The notes under the pieces are model-generated. The model was given only the letters and a program-made list of their open reading frames with translations, was not told the DNA's origin and made no database searches. A DNA stretch of 64,000 nt from Polytrichum commune (taxonomy: Eukaryota > Streptophyta > Polytrichopsida > Polytrichales > Polytrichaceae). The DNA lies in the NCBI GenBank assembly GCA_950295325.1, contig OX485806.1, positions 48,915,169 through 48,979,168 on the forward strand, written 5' to 3'. The translations under genes were made by a program, and so were the position numbers. This document shows positions 32,850 to 42,682 of this stretch, piece by piece (position 1 is the stretch's first letter; every line of letters starts with the position of its first letter).

Positions 32850-35070
32850 TGTGAACCCTTGGAGTGGTCCACCACTCCGCGGGATCACTTTTAGTTAGAA
32901 TGTTAGCATTAAAATTTAGAATTGATAAGGAATTTAAGGAAAATTAGTTCATTTAGAATTTAGCCTAGAAGAATGAAGGTAAAAATAAAAACTAATTAAT
33001 GCTAGAAAATAACGAAGTAGAAAATATCTGCTAGCTAATAAAAACAACTAGCTAAGATTTAAGTTAGTAGATGTTAGCTAAACAAATGTTAGTAGGTGCT
33101 AGCTAAGAAAATATTAGTTTATTAGTTAATAGGGGCCACACAAGACTATTGGAGGTGTTTGGTGTAAGAAGACGAAATCGGATTGAAGACTTTTGAAAAA
33201 AAAAAAAAAAAAAAAATTGCTCACTTGTTCACTTGCTCCCTTGCCAACTCGATGGTGAAAATTTAGAAAGATTTCTAAAGTTTCCCGTCGGAGCCACCTC
33301 GGCGAGAAGGTGACAACCTCAACCGGAAAAACCCCCGAGCCAAAATTATGGGGAAGGGTTTGAAGAATGAAGCCGGTGGCGGAGGGGTCCAACCTTCTTT
33401 TGAAAGGGTTTAAAAACCCTCTCCTTCCACTTTGTTCAAACTCTCTTCCTCTAATGCTTGGGCGAAGCCCTACTTCAATGTAGTTAGGAAAACATTCTAT
33501 CTTCCATTCTCAATGGCCTAATAATGAGACTTAAGAAATTAATGTACTCTATCTCCTAGTTAGAATGTGTATTTATTAACACACCAAAAATTTCTTCCTT
33601 TCTTTTGTAAAAGTAGGTTGGATTGTGGGATTGCAAGTGGAGGTATTGTAGACCTCAGCTGCCAATGCCCTGAAAGCTTAGTTCATGAGCTAGAACAAAA
33701 TACTTCTTATTTTTTTCTTAGGGAGATTTTCTATAGCTATCTATAGCCGTTTCCCATTTGAAATTTGGTTAAGCAGACAATTAGTTATGCATTTTCAAAG
33801 ATGGAATAGAAAAACTAGGTGGTCCTTTGGGTAGCGGCTGCTGGATCATACATGCTAGCCCAATAAAAGTTAAAATTTTGAAAAGTTATATTTTTTTGCA
33901 AATAGATCTTTTGTCTAGCTTTCTAAGATTGTTTAGAACGTTTGATTTTAATAAGATTTGAATTACATATGTATTGTTGAAGGTGGAATATGTAGTTTGA
34001 GATTTCTTGGTTGACTACTGCATTACAGAGAGTTTGCTGGATTCATCTTAGCTTAACTCGCTAATTATATATTTTTTTCAAATATATATTTTTAGTATCT
34101 TCCCATGGTTATTTGAAACGTTTGATTTGAATAAGAAATGAATTAGATACAAATTTCTAAAAACGAGATACATAGTCTAAGACTTCCTGGTTGACTGTTG
34201 TGTTACAACGAGTCTGCTGGATTCATATGGGCTTAATCTGCTCATATCATATTTTTCCTAGTTAGATCTTGTTAATAGTTTTTCAATAGTGTAAGGAAAA
34301 TCTAGATCCAAGTAGTAATGAATTTACTATGAATGTTTGAAGTTGGAAGTTAGATAGGTGGGTTGGACAGATCGGTTGAATCGACCTCGCACTTCAACCC
34401 TCATAACTTTTGCATTTCTTATCCGATTAAAGTAAATTTTTTTATTGTTGGAAAGATAATTACATTTATTAAGTAAATGTATTATTCTTAGGCCTAAATT
34501 ATAGTGAAAAAATTTTGATATTTTAATTGTTAACTAATGTAAGCTTTACAATAAAACTAGTTACAAGGAAAGAGACAAGGTCGACGTCCAGGTTGTGAAG
34601 CAAGGAAAGAGATAGCAGCTTGGCCTACATCGAGCCCAATCAACCAAAGAGAATTGAGGTAAACTAACTAACCTTAGCCTTCCATTTAGGGTTAGAGGGA
34701 GCGCGGCCAATATATGCATCCCTAAACCCACTCACCTATCTCATAAGGTCAAGTGGTTTGACCACTTGACCGCCAAGGGGGTACCCAACTCCATTTTTTC
34801 GGGCCCCTTGATATATTTTGTGATAGTAGTTTTATTTATTACCAAGTTTCGTATGTGATAAGTTGGATTAATCACCGACACGACCATTGTGAATGTTGTT
34901 GGTGGAAATGTAGGATTAATGACCTGCAAATCCACTATTATGTTGTTGGCCCCATAGATTGGGAGTAATGGCCCCAATCTATGAAGATTGTGCAACAAGT
35001 TAAACCTACAGGTTACCCGTCACGCTAGTCCCATTAAGTTGCATTTCATGGTCTATATAGTGTAAACACA
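32850..35070 (+). repeat. Dispersed repeat family C, copy 3 (longest)
   Basis: Starts TGTGAACCCTTGGAGTGG and matches copy 1 closely for about 1.1 kb, then shares its tail with copy 2: GAGCGCGGCCAAT at 34699, a perfect 10-base-arm palindrome GGTCAAGTGG-TTTGA-CCACTTGACC at 34747-34771, GGGGGTACCC, and a ~290-base segment repeated in inverted form at 62575-62876. The end near 35070 reads AAACACA, so TGTG...CACA ends are possible, but no target duplication was seen. No gag or pol adjoins. Confidence 0.65.
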
Positions 35071-35782
35071 CTTTGTGGGGCCCCTGAACTCTCAATTACA
35101 AGCGGAGGAAGTAATTTGGGGAACCGGCCAAGGGCAACGCTGGAACTGGTGAGTAAGAGGTGGTGAAGGAAACCAGGAGCCGGCCGAAAAAACCGAGAGT
35201 CGGCCGAGGGAAAGAGGGGACAGGGGGGGCCATGGGCCACGTGGGAAGAGGAGCTGCGTGCCCAAGAGAGGAGATGGAAAAGACTGATACTTCACCAGCA
35301 AGATATAGGGCCCAACTAAGGTCTAAGCCTCGATACGAGGAGGAAGACGGATAATTTAGAGCTACGAGGCTCCAGCTAGGAGAGTAGCCACTAGTGAGAG
35401 GGATAGGAACTAGTGAGAGGAAGGGCTATTAGTGAGAAGAGGAGCTACTAGTGAGAAAGGTAGCCGAGGTCATTAGGGCTAAAATAGTAGATTAGTAAGT
35501 AGAAATAGTAGAGGATTAGGAGAGGATGAACACATAAAAGGATGGGATTGGATTAGGGATGAATGGCATTAGAAGAGTTGTAACCAACTCATGGCACATC
35601 TAGACACCTAATACATGCCCAAATGTACTCCACTAGTTGATCTATTTTAAGCACGTATCATTACTATTCATAGATCTGTCTGAGCCAAATTTATACTACA
35701 GTTACATACAACGCCCAAATTAGCAAATACATACATTTTAAGACCTAACCGCCACATCATCATTTTCCTAAATATCGAAGCC

Positions 35783-35794
35783 TATATAAAAAGG
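35783..35794 (+). promoter_or_regulatory. TATA box of element 2 LTR
   Basis: TATATAAAAAGG sits about 1.45 kb before the LTR end. Transcription would start about 30 bases on, near ACACCTCATTC (35813-35823). It is the clearest promoter-like element in the window. Confidence 0.6.
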
Positions 35795-35875
35795 GCACTT
35801 AGGGGCCCTAAGACACCTCATTCAACGCAAACAACTCGAGGTGGCGGATTAAAAGACCGGTGGCCTACGAACTTT

Positions 35876-36110
35876 AAAGGATTGAAATATATCCTCACGC
35901 TTGAAGACCTAAAGGATTGAAATATTATCCTCGAGCTTGAAGACTTAAAGGATTGAAATATTATCCTCGAGCTTGAAGACGACCGGAGGCCCGTGAGACT
36001 GGAGGCCGCGAGTTTAGAAAACATTAAGGATCGAAAGATCCTCGGCATTCGAGATTTAAAGAATTGATAAATCCTTGCGCTTGAAGACTTAGAAGGATTC
36101 GGAAGGTTCT
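35876..36110 (+). repeat. 35-36-base tandem repeats with internal hairpins
   Basis: Three close units start at 35876, 35911 and 35947, each containing AGGATTGAAATAT(T)ATCCT, an inverted AGGAT/ATCCT pair, and TCGAGCTTGAAGAC. Degenerate units continue to about 36110; one holds AGGATCGAAAGATCCT (36027-36042), a perfect 6-bp stem with a GAAA loop. They lie downstream of the TATA box, so they would be in the RNA. Confidence 0.8.
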
Positions 36111-37237
36111 CAAAACTTGGAGGATTGACGGACTTATAATTTAAAGAAATTAGAGGCGTAAGGCCGTGCAACAAAGAATTAAACTTGGAATCTTCTTGAG
36201 GAAAATTTGGAAACTAAGATGTGGGTTAAATTAGCAAAACCACGAAAAACAAGGAACTTTGGAGGACTTACTTTTTGAAGAGCTTGAAGATAATGTTTTG
36301 AAATCAAAGTCATTTCATAAAAGGGAGATCTAACGTGTGAAAACTAGCTTTGGAGTTTTGAAAATCATGGATTAAAAAGTACGAAGTAATTTACTCGGTG
36401 GGAGATTATTGGATTCACCATCATACCAAGAGGAGGACAAAAGGGAGGATGGCCGACGATTGGGCCACATTGAGCGCTACCTAAGATGTCATCTCTAACC
36501 ACACTTCACCTCTTCAAATGAACTCTAAATGATGGCCTAGGAATTACAAGGAAAAATGACTTGAGTAAACATAGAACAAGTATGTCAAATGAAAGATTCA
36601 TAGGAATTATGTGAACTCTAGGAATTGAGTAGAAGAATGAAATCTTATGAATATACTTTAGCAAGGAAGTATATTTTGACATTCAAGGAATTGTGACCTT
36701 ATCATAAATACACATTCTTAATTGGATTAAGAATATTTTGTGATCATTCAAACCATGAAAGATATTGTATACATGAATGATGTTTTCCCCTTTAAACATT
36801 TAACCTTGACATTAGGATTTCGGGGAACATAAGCTTAAAGACTTGGACACTTTTCTCTTAGAGATTTATAAGAAACCTTAATACAAAATTCTTGATTAAA
36901 AGAGAATAAGATTATCTTGCTAGTCATTTAAAACCATATAAGACGCAAAATCTAATAGAGGTTTTAGGAACTAGGAAAAGTTGGTTCTTAGGAACACCTA
37001 ACCTTGACATTAGATTTCGGGGAACATAAACTTGCAAACTTAGGTCAACTGCTCCTTACGAATTCAAAAGAGCATTATAATTATAGGTTATAAAATTAAG
37101 TAACAAAGTAAGTACAAACACCTTCACAAGTATAAAAGCAAGATGATCTAATTTTGGTGGGAGTAACTTCCATGTAAACCAGTTCAACAGCGGGTTACAC
37201 CGTCTAAGGCTGAGGGTTGAAGGTCACCTCGACATTT

Positions 37238-37256
37238 TGGCGACCATGCTGGGGAT
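37238..37256 (+). other. Primer-binding site of element 2 (tRNA-Arg type)
   Basis: TGGCGACCATGCTGGGGAT follows the LTR end CA after a TTT spacer. TGGCGACCA complements the 3' end of plant tRNA-Arg(TCG) including CCA; the match weakens after nine bases. It is in the normal orientation relative to gag. Confidence 0.7.
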
Positions 37257-37344
37257 TCGCCACATGGACATTACACTTACCTAGATTAGAAGTTAAAATT
37301 TACAAACGAACAATATTTGGGAGAAAGATGGATGGCAGACATCA

Positions 37345-37862
37345 ATGGAGAACATGTACTACCTATATTGTGGAAGACTCCAACAGGATATAGATGAGAA
37401 ACGAAAGTGGGCAGAAACATTTGGACCACGGAAACAAGATCGCATAGAAAGAGCGGTGCAGCGAAGACTTGAGCAATTTAATCTTCGAGGATTTTATGTG
37501 CAGCAAAATAGAGGAAGAGAAGAAGATAACTCCAAACAACAAGAAATCTCAGTTCTAGGCAGATGGCCATGGGATTATCCAAAGTATAACACCGATAGTA
37601 CAACCTTGAGGAAATGGGAAGGAACAAAGAGATTCCACGACCTGATGTGGGATATGCAGAAATACTATGAAGACAAAACATGGCAGTTATTTAAAGAAAA
37701 AAAAAAGGATTTACCTACCGGTCTCAATTTGAGAGAAGCATTGAGGAATTACCGGAGGAACTACAGGCGTTGATCTTTTCCAAGGTATGGAATAACGGAG
37801 GAGAGGGTATTAATGCTTATGTGTTGGAAGCAACTCGACATCGAGGATACCATTACAAATAA
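37345..37862 (+). pseudogene. Extra ORF upstream of gag in element 2
   Basis: A 142-codon frame starts ATG at 37345 and ends at 37773. The product is basic and charged (RKQDRIERAVQRRLEQF; GRWPWDYPKYN; RFHDLMWDMQKYYEDKTWQL). An A run at about 37698-37707 seems to have gained or lost a base: in the alternative frame the text continues as IEELPEELQALIFSKVWNN and runs to a TAA at 37860-37862, which reads better as protein. No known domain is recognised. Position between primer site and gag matches the ORF1 of Ogre-type elements, whose role is unknown. It could alternatively be a separated N-terminal part of gag. Confidence 0.5.
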
Positions 37863-38097
37863 GAAGGGTTGTTATATGATTTGTATGTTAGAAAGATATT
37901 CTTACCTTTGTATGGTGGTTTGCATGGTAGTGTGGGGAACTTGAATGTGGAACATGAATAGGAACAAGAAACAAGAACTTAAATCAAGTGTCCAAGTAAT
38001 CATCCATAGGCAAACAGGTGAAGTACGGGTGAATTGAGGCGTCAGAGCTGAGAGAGCCGGCCAAGACCATGATCCCGAAACACTCTCAGTAACGTAC

Positions 38098-38562
38098 ATG
38101 GTTGATCATGAGGATACATCTAGTACGAGAAGTGCATCACCAACTCCTAGGGAACAGGAGGCAGAGAAGAAGCATGTGAAACGCATGCATTCCATAGAGG
38201 ACCGTATAAGGCGGACTGAACAACTCAAGAGAGAGAGAGAAGAGAGGTACGCTAGGCGTACACGACAAAGAACTACAGGAAATGAAGAAAGCCGATACGC
38301 TTCTGAACCACCGGCAGTAGGTTCCCACACTCCTAAGCCCATCCACCCTAGAAGTCAAAGTGAAGGAGGAGGTAATGGTGAGACAAACAAAGGACATGAA
38401 GACTTGAATGAAGAGAACTTGAATCAGGAAGAAAGCGAGGAAGATGAGGATGATCTGATAATAGGTACCCCTCTTGGAACCTATGTTTTGAGAACAAAAG
38501 GTACAGGTAAAAACACGGGTACGCATACCCCAATAGATAAAGCACAGGACAAAACCCATTAA
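38098..38562 (+). CDS. Element 2 gag N-terminal region (charged, low complexity)
   Basis: A 154-codon open frame with ATG at 38098. The first half is Arg/Lys/Glu rich (EDRIRRTEQLKREREERYAR), probably helical. The middle is polar with Pro, Gly and Asn. An acidic run (EESEEDEDDLIIGTPLGTY) follows near residues 110-130. This is the composition of the leader of plant Tat-type gag proteins and not of a folded enzyme. The frame stops at 38560; a further stop at 38694-38696 separates it from the gag core, so the protein is probably split by mutation. Function as part of the capsid precursor is inferred from position. Confidence 0.5.
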   Translation: MVDHEDTSSTRSASPTPREQEAEKKHVKRMHSIEDRIRRTEQLKREREERYARRTRQRTTGNEESRYASEPPAVGSHTPKPIHPRSQSEGGGNGETNKGHEDLNEENLNQEESEEDEDDLIIGTPLGTYVLRTKGTGKNTGTHTPIDKAQDKTH

Positions 38563-38699
38563 GGAAACACGGCCGAGGAAAATCTGTTCAACCAAAGGAG
38601 TTGGGAGAAATTGAAAAGAAATTCGAAGAACAATTCAGCTACGAGGACTCCGGCTTTTCAAGAGGAAACACTCAGAACCAAACGGACCAAGAAGTCTAA

Positions 38700-39416
38700 A
38701 AGCCCATCAGTCAAAAGGAATTTGACAAATTAAGGAGGAAATTTGAAGAGAGACTTAAGCAATTCCAAAACCTTGGAAATAACACCAGAGTCAGCCCACC
38801 ACCGCACAATAACAACAATCCATCTGGTGTTGGAAATAACCCACCCAATTTAGCCAACATGGCTGCACAACAACCGAGAACAAAGGTTCCCTTACCAACC
38901 TATAAAGGTAAGACTGATCCTGATACTTACATGCAGGAATTTAACAATGTTTGTCTTGCCAACCAGGAAGACACAGATGCAATCAAGTTGCAATTATTTC
39001 CAGTTACCTTGAAGAAGCGAGCATTGGAATGGTACTCCCAATTTGGCCCAACCCATTTCCCAGATTGGCCAACTTTAGGAACTGCCTTTCTTATGAGATT
39101 TAGATCAAAGAAATCGGAGGGGGAAGTCATTGAAAGCTTAGGCTCCCTAAAACAAAAGAAAGACGAAACAGTCGAAGGATTTTATGAAAGGGTTATGGTA
39201 GAATCCTCAAAAATCAACCCCCAACCCAGTAATCAGTTCAAGAAGGCATGGTTCCTTAACGGCCTTAAGAAGGAGTATGCCAAACATATTGATTTAATGC
39301 CAACCGACGACTTAGATGAAGCCAAAGCCTCAGCTCGGAAATTGGAGCTAGGACAAATGAAAAAAGGGAGATTCCTCGATGAGAGTGACAGTGATGAATC
39401 TAGTGATGATTTATAA
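38700..39416 (+). CDS. gag: Element 2 gag core (retrotransposon gag domain)
   Basis: The open frame runs from just after a stop at 38696; an internal ATG is at 38859 (185 codons from there). It contains the capsid-type retrotrans_gag core: PLPTYKGKTDPDTYMQEF, KLQLFPVTLKKRALEWYSQF (the conserved L-x-A-x-x-W-Y block), then FLMRFRSKKSEGEVIESL and LKQKKDETVEGFYERVM. In the family this assembles virus-like particles around the element RNA in the cytoplasm. An acidic tail ends at a TAA (39414-39416), after which the same frame continues into the zinc-knuckle region, so the stop is probably a mutation within one gag-pro frame. Confidence 0.8.
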   Translation, partial: KPISQKEFDKLRRKFEERLKQFQNLGNNTRVSPPPHNNNNPSGVGNNPPNLANMAAQQPRTKVPLPTYKGKTDPDTYMQEFNNVCLANQEDTDAIKLQLFPVTLKKRALEWYSQFGPTHFPDWPTLGTAFLMRFRSKKSEGEVIESLGSLKQKKDETVEGFYERVMVESSKINPQPSNQFKKAWFLNGLKKEYAKHIDLMPTDDLDEAKASARKLELGQMKKGRFLDESDSDESSDDL

Positions 39417-40330
39417 GAAGAACGGAAGAAAAAGAAAAAGAAATCAAAAAGTAGGAAAAATGTTTCAACCAAAGATGGCATCAAAACCCTTAAGGAAGAG
39501 ATTGAAGGATTAGCTCTGGGGAGTACAAAATTTCGCACGGGCATCATTTGTCGAAGAAGCTGGAATGAGGGACACTATGTTCAAGAGTGTCAAATGAAGC
39601 AGTGCACGAACTGCAACAACCTAACACACAACACAAGTGAATGTGTCTACGAAAGGCACGAATCTCGGAGACCCCGGGATAGAAGATATTGGGTAAACCA
39701 AGTACAACCCCAGTCAAATCGAAGGCCCGGAGCAATAACTCCTAGGCGGGACATGAATGAAAGAACGGTTCGGTTTGAACCAAGAACTGAGTTTAGAAGA
39801 GATGAAAGATCCCCATTTAGGGAAGGCGATTACCGGCGGGAGGCGGGAGGCCCCTACCGGGGAAATGAATATCGCAGAGAAGAACGGCCATACTATAGGC
39901 CCAATGACAGCTACAGAGATGATTTTAGGAGGGAAGGTTACTACCCTTACAAAACCCAAGATTACCGGAGGGAAGATGGATACCCCTACCGAGGAGGCCC
40001 CAGAGGACCTATTAACCATGACAGGTACGAGTATACCAGAAGCCTGATGGATAATAACAACACCAAGGCAGCGCCGAGAACTGGGTTCACTGGCGGACCA
40101 CAGCGTGAGGGCAACCCCGACGAGTGTTTTTATTGTCATCAGAAGGGGCACCGGAAACCGGATTGTCCACATTATATTAAATATCAACAGGAATTGAATG
40201 GATTCAAAAACACTAAGCCAGATGTGGGAGCCAATGTGGTGTCCCCTGCTGTTTGCGTTATGACAAGAGCCCAGCGAGCTGCAGCCGAGAAAGGCAAGGA
40301 AAAAGTGGAAGTGATGATAGTGATGATGAT
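39417..40330 (+). pseudogene. Element 2 nucleocapsid: zinc knuckles and Arg/Tyr-rich spacer
   Basis: Same frame as gag, after its stop. It has a Lys-rich start (ERKKKKKKSKSRK), a damaged knuckle with the first Cys pair reading CRRS where CxxC is expected, and a paired sequence CTNCNNLTHNTSEC (C-x2-C-x4-H-x4-C). A ~100-residue spacer is rich in Arg, Tyr, Pro and Gly with repeated YRRE/YRGG-type steps (about 39780-40020). A second good knuckle is CFYCHQKGHRKPDC. Such knuckles bind the RNA for packaging. The frame is lost near 40310, where a one-base shift moves coding into the acidic linker frame. Confidence 0.7.
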
Positions 40331-40819
40331 GAAGATTCAAGTAATGGCAGCTTTGAGGAGCAGGAAGACCACCAACCGAGAGAGGATAACTCTGATGAAG
40401 AGAAGGATGATGTGTGCGAACAAGAGGCACACATTGATAATGAGGATAAGGAAAATGAAGAGAGGCCAATAGGAGCCAATAGTGATGAATGGAAAGCGGA
40501 TAGGGAAGTCCACCGGGAGGTGAGTAAAACCATCCATGAAATACAGGAGGAAGAGGGCGAAGCTCTACCCACGCCAGAGGAGTTCGCACCTTGGTACCCA
40601 GAAGAAGAAGAGGCAGAGAAGCCCACGAAACGGAGCCCCGAGAAAAGAGGCGTCCCAACAACTACCCGGATAAAGGTAGATAAAATCTTGGAGAGTGTGA
40701 TGAATCACACAAAAGCAAACATTTCAATAGAACAGCTACTAAAGATAGCCCCCTATTACAAGAAACGGGTAATGACTGCCCTTACCAGCCAAGAGGAGGA
40801 ACCAACCTCTACCTATTAG
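40253..40819 (+). CDS. Element 2 acidic linker before protease
   Basis: An open frame, meaningful from about 40290, is strongly acidic: SDDSDDDEDSSNGSFEEQED, then EEEGEALPTPEEFAPWYPEE. It ends with KVDKILESVMNHTKANISIE, the conserved stretch that precedes the protease in this branch of gypsy elements (compare element 3 SSLKADITFGQLLEISP). A TAG at 40817 interrupts the same frame before the protease. The acidic region has no known function. The opposite-strand 315-codon frame here (40661-39714) is a shadow of this biased coding. Confidence 0.6.
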   Translation: MRYDKSPASCSRERQGKSGSDDSDDDEDSSNGSFEEQEDHQPREDNSDEEKDDVCEQEAHIDNEDKENEERPIGANSDEWKADREVHREVSKTIHEIQEEEGEALPTPEEFAPWYPEEEEAEKPTKRSPEKRGVPTTTRIKVDKILESVMNHTKANISIEQLLKIAPYYKKRVMTALTSQEEEPTSTY

Positions 40820-40846
40820 GTTACAACAAAGGCATTTGACGAAGAA

Positions 40847-41884
40847 ATGCCCATGATATCAATAATTGTTAAGAATAGAAGAGTTCCAAATGTTTTGATT
40901 GATGGTGGTTCAGGAGTGAACATCATAACAGATACATTGAGAAGGAAGCTAGGGCTTAACAAAATAGAGCCCGCCCCATTTACCATCAAGATGGCTGACC
41001 AAAGGAAGGTCATGCCCAAAGGAATCATCTGGGACGTACGCCTTGATGTCGGCGGAATTGTGATTAGGACGACACTCACCGTCATAGACATGGTGAACAC
41101 CGAAGATAGCTATTCCCTGTTATTGGGAAGACCGTGGCTAAAGGAGGCCCAAGTACAACATGATTGGCCCCTTAACAAATTAACCTTGACTCAAGGAGGA
41201 AGCAAGGTTGAATTGAGTACTCAAAGAACCCCTGCACTACCACCTGATAAGAGACCCTTACATTGGGAAGACTACGACTGGGAAATGGGACTATCCGATG
41301 AAGAGGAAGCAATAGTCTATGAGGCATTTCCTGAGTTGTTACCTATGGGGGACTTTGATTTAAAAAGCTTGAGGAAATTGCAAAGATCAAGCTGCAATAC
41401 AGTGGGGATTGATAACCCCAAGAAACCAGGAAGACCTAAAACAAGCACCGGTGAACAAGAGAAACCTCGGCCTCGGAAAGCAACCAAGAAAGAGCAAGAG
41501 GCCATGGAAGAGAAACCCATATATCCGGACCTATTCTACAAGGTTAAGGAAGGGGATATAACGGTGGACATCACTCCTGCCGCAGAGGCAGTCAAAGGAA
41601 AGAAGATAGCGGGATGGACCATAGAAGATGAAGACCTAGTCAAAAATTTGAACCTAGGAACCCTTGAAGATCCTAAGCTGGTCAAAATAGCTAAGGATTT
41701 GGGTGAATACGAAGCTAAAGTAAAAGATCTTTTGCTACGTTTTAAAGATGTGTTTGCATTCACCTATAAGGACATGAAAGGGATACCCCCCTATGTTTGC
41801 GAGCACAAGATCGAATTACAACCGGAGGCTAAGCCGGTACTACAAATGCGGTATAGGATGAATCCTAATTACGCAGCTAAAATG
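40847..41884 (+). pseudogene. Element 2 protease and truncated RT start
   Basis: The frame begins with the aspartic protease: VPNVLIDGGSGVNII holds the catalytic Asp at residue 19 from the ATG, with DGG in place of DTG/DSG as in the plant Tat-type elements. YSLLLGRPWL is the second conserved block. A charged linker (KPGRPKTSTGEQEKPRPRK) follows, then GIPPYVCEHKIELQPEAKPV, the RT entry segment. The element breaks off at codon MNPNYAAKM, 41884, fused to LTR-R sequence, so all catalytic RT, RNase H and integrase parts are missing. The protease would process gag; it looks intact. Confidence 0.85.
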
Positions 41885-42076
41885 AATAGCTCATGGCCTT
41901 ACCCTTGTGCATCCTAGTCTCCATGGGTGGGAGGTGTTCCCAACGCCCGGGACCCTCGCCCACACTAGGATCACTTGGGCCCCCTCACCAACGGCGCCAC
42001 AAGTCCCGGGTGTCACTCCGGGGTCCCCCTTGTGCCCATGGTGTTGCGGGCACTCTTTATGGAGAGGTGCGCGACA
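41885..42076 (-). repeat. LTR-R fragment, inverted 5' end
   Basis: Closely matches the 5' ~190 bases of LTR-R (6810-7004), ending GTGCGCGACA at 42076, the exact family end. It lies at the break of element 2; its inner edge is at the junction with pol codons. Confidence 0.85.
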
Positions 42077-42133
42077 TAGATGCTATAATTCTAAATGTCA
42101 TAATTCTAAACACTATAAATTGAAATCTAAACA
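42077..42133. other. Short AT-rich spacer
   Basis: 57 bases with a TATAATTCTAAA/CATAATTCTAAA repeat between the LTR-R end and the truncated LTR of element 3. Confidence 0.4.
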
Positions 42134-42678
42134 CTCATTTCTTGCTTTCCACACACCCACACTCATAACACGTGGGGTGCCAAGGAACACAAAGGAAAGA
42201 GGGAGAGGGAGAGAGGAGAGTAAGGATTATATAGTGAGGTGAAATGGAGTCGGTGAGTACCCCCAAGGCTCAAGATAAACCTTTTGATCCTTTCCTACTT
42301 TGTAGGCTCTCATCCTATCATTTAAGCCTTCAAGGGAGTAGGTGAACACCCTTAAGGCTCAAGATAAACATTTTGATCATTTCCTACTTTGTAGGCTCTC
42401 ATCCTATCATTTAAGCCTTCAATTCTTAAACCAACAACATAGATCCTAATTCAAACATTTAACTCAAGGAGCCACCCTTGGTTCACCACACACTATGCTC
42501 ACCTAACTAAAGAACTTTCTTCACACCGCTAAACTTCTAATCAACCTAAGGTCTAAACATAACTTCACTCAAGCCTCATTCTTTTCATATTTTTGTGAAT
42601 AATCATAAAACATCAAAACATAATTATTAATAGTTTCAAAGGGTTAAAAACACATGTGGGCACCATTTTGGGCTCACA
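42134..42678 (-). repeat. 3' LTR of element 3, truncated
   Basis: On the - strand starts TGTGAGCCCAAAATGGTGCC at 42678 and matches the 5' LTR to 42134, where similarity stops; about 1 kb of LTR is missing. It has two copies of the 89-base internal repeat (42247-42424) where the 5' LTR has three, and the same CTATATAAT box (42226-42234). Confidence 0.85.
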
Positions 42679-42682
42679 TTAT

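Larger units (their letters stand above)
35074..37234 (+). repeat. 5' LTR of element 2
   Basis: The right border is well supported: the LTR ends ...CTCGACA at 37234, followed by TTT and the primer site. The left border (TGTGGGGCCCC at 35074) is the best TG start after family C but is not confirmed by a second LTR or a target duplication. A TATA box lies at 35783, and hairpin-forming tandem repeats occur in the presumed transcribed part. Confidence 0.55.
35074..41884 (+). mobile_element. Gypsy element 2, 5' LTR to start of RT, truncated
   Basis: Order: LTR (35074-37234), primer site (37238), extra ORF (37345-37862), gag (38098-39416), zinc-knuckle region (39417-40310), acidic linker (40253-40819), protease (40847-41150) and the beginning of RT, then an abrupt change to an LTR-R fragment at 41885. 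RT core, RNase H, integrase and 3' LTR are missing. The tRNA-Arg-type primer site and an ORF before gag recall the Tat/Ogre branch of plant gypsy elements, an inference from layout. Lesions are few: a frameshift in an A run near 37700, stops near 38560, 38696, 39414 and 40817, and a frameshift near 40310. Confidence 0.8.

Noticed and set aside
38137-38595. 152-codon open frame on the - strand opposite the gag leader
   Set aside because: Mirror of a charged low-complexity reading frame on the + strand; hydrophobic, random-looking.
39714-40661. 315-codon open frame on the - strand across element 2
   Set aside because: It is a shadow of strongly biased gag/acidic-linker codons on the + strand; no domain and no counterpart in related elements.
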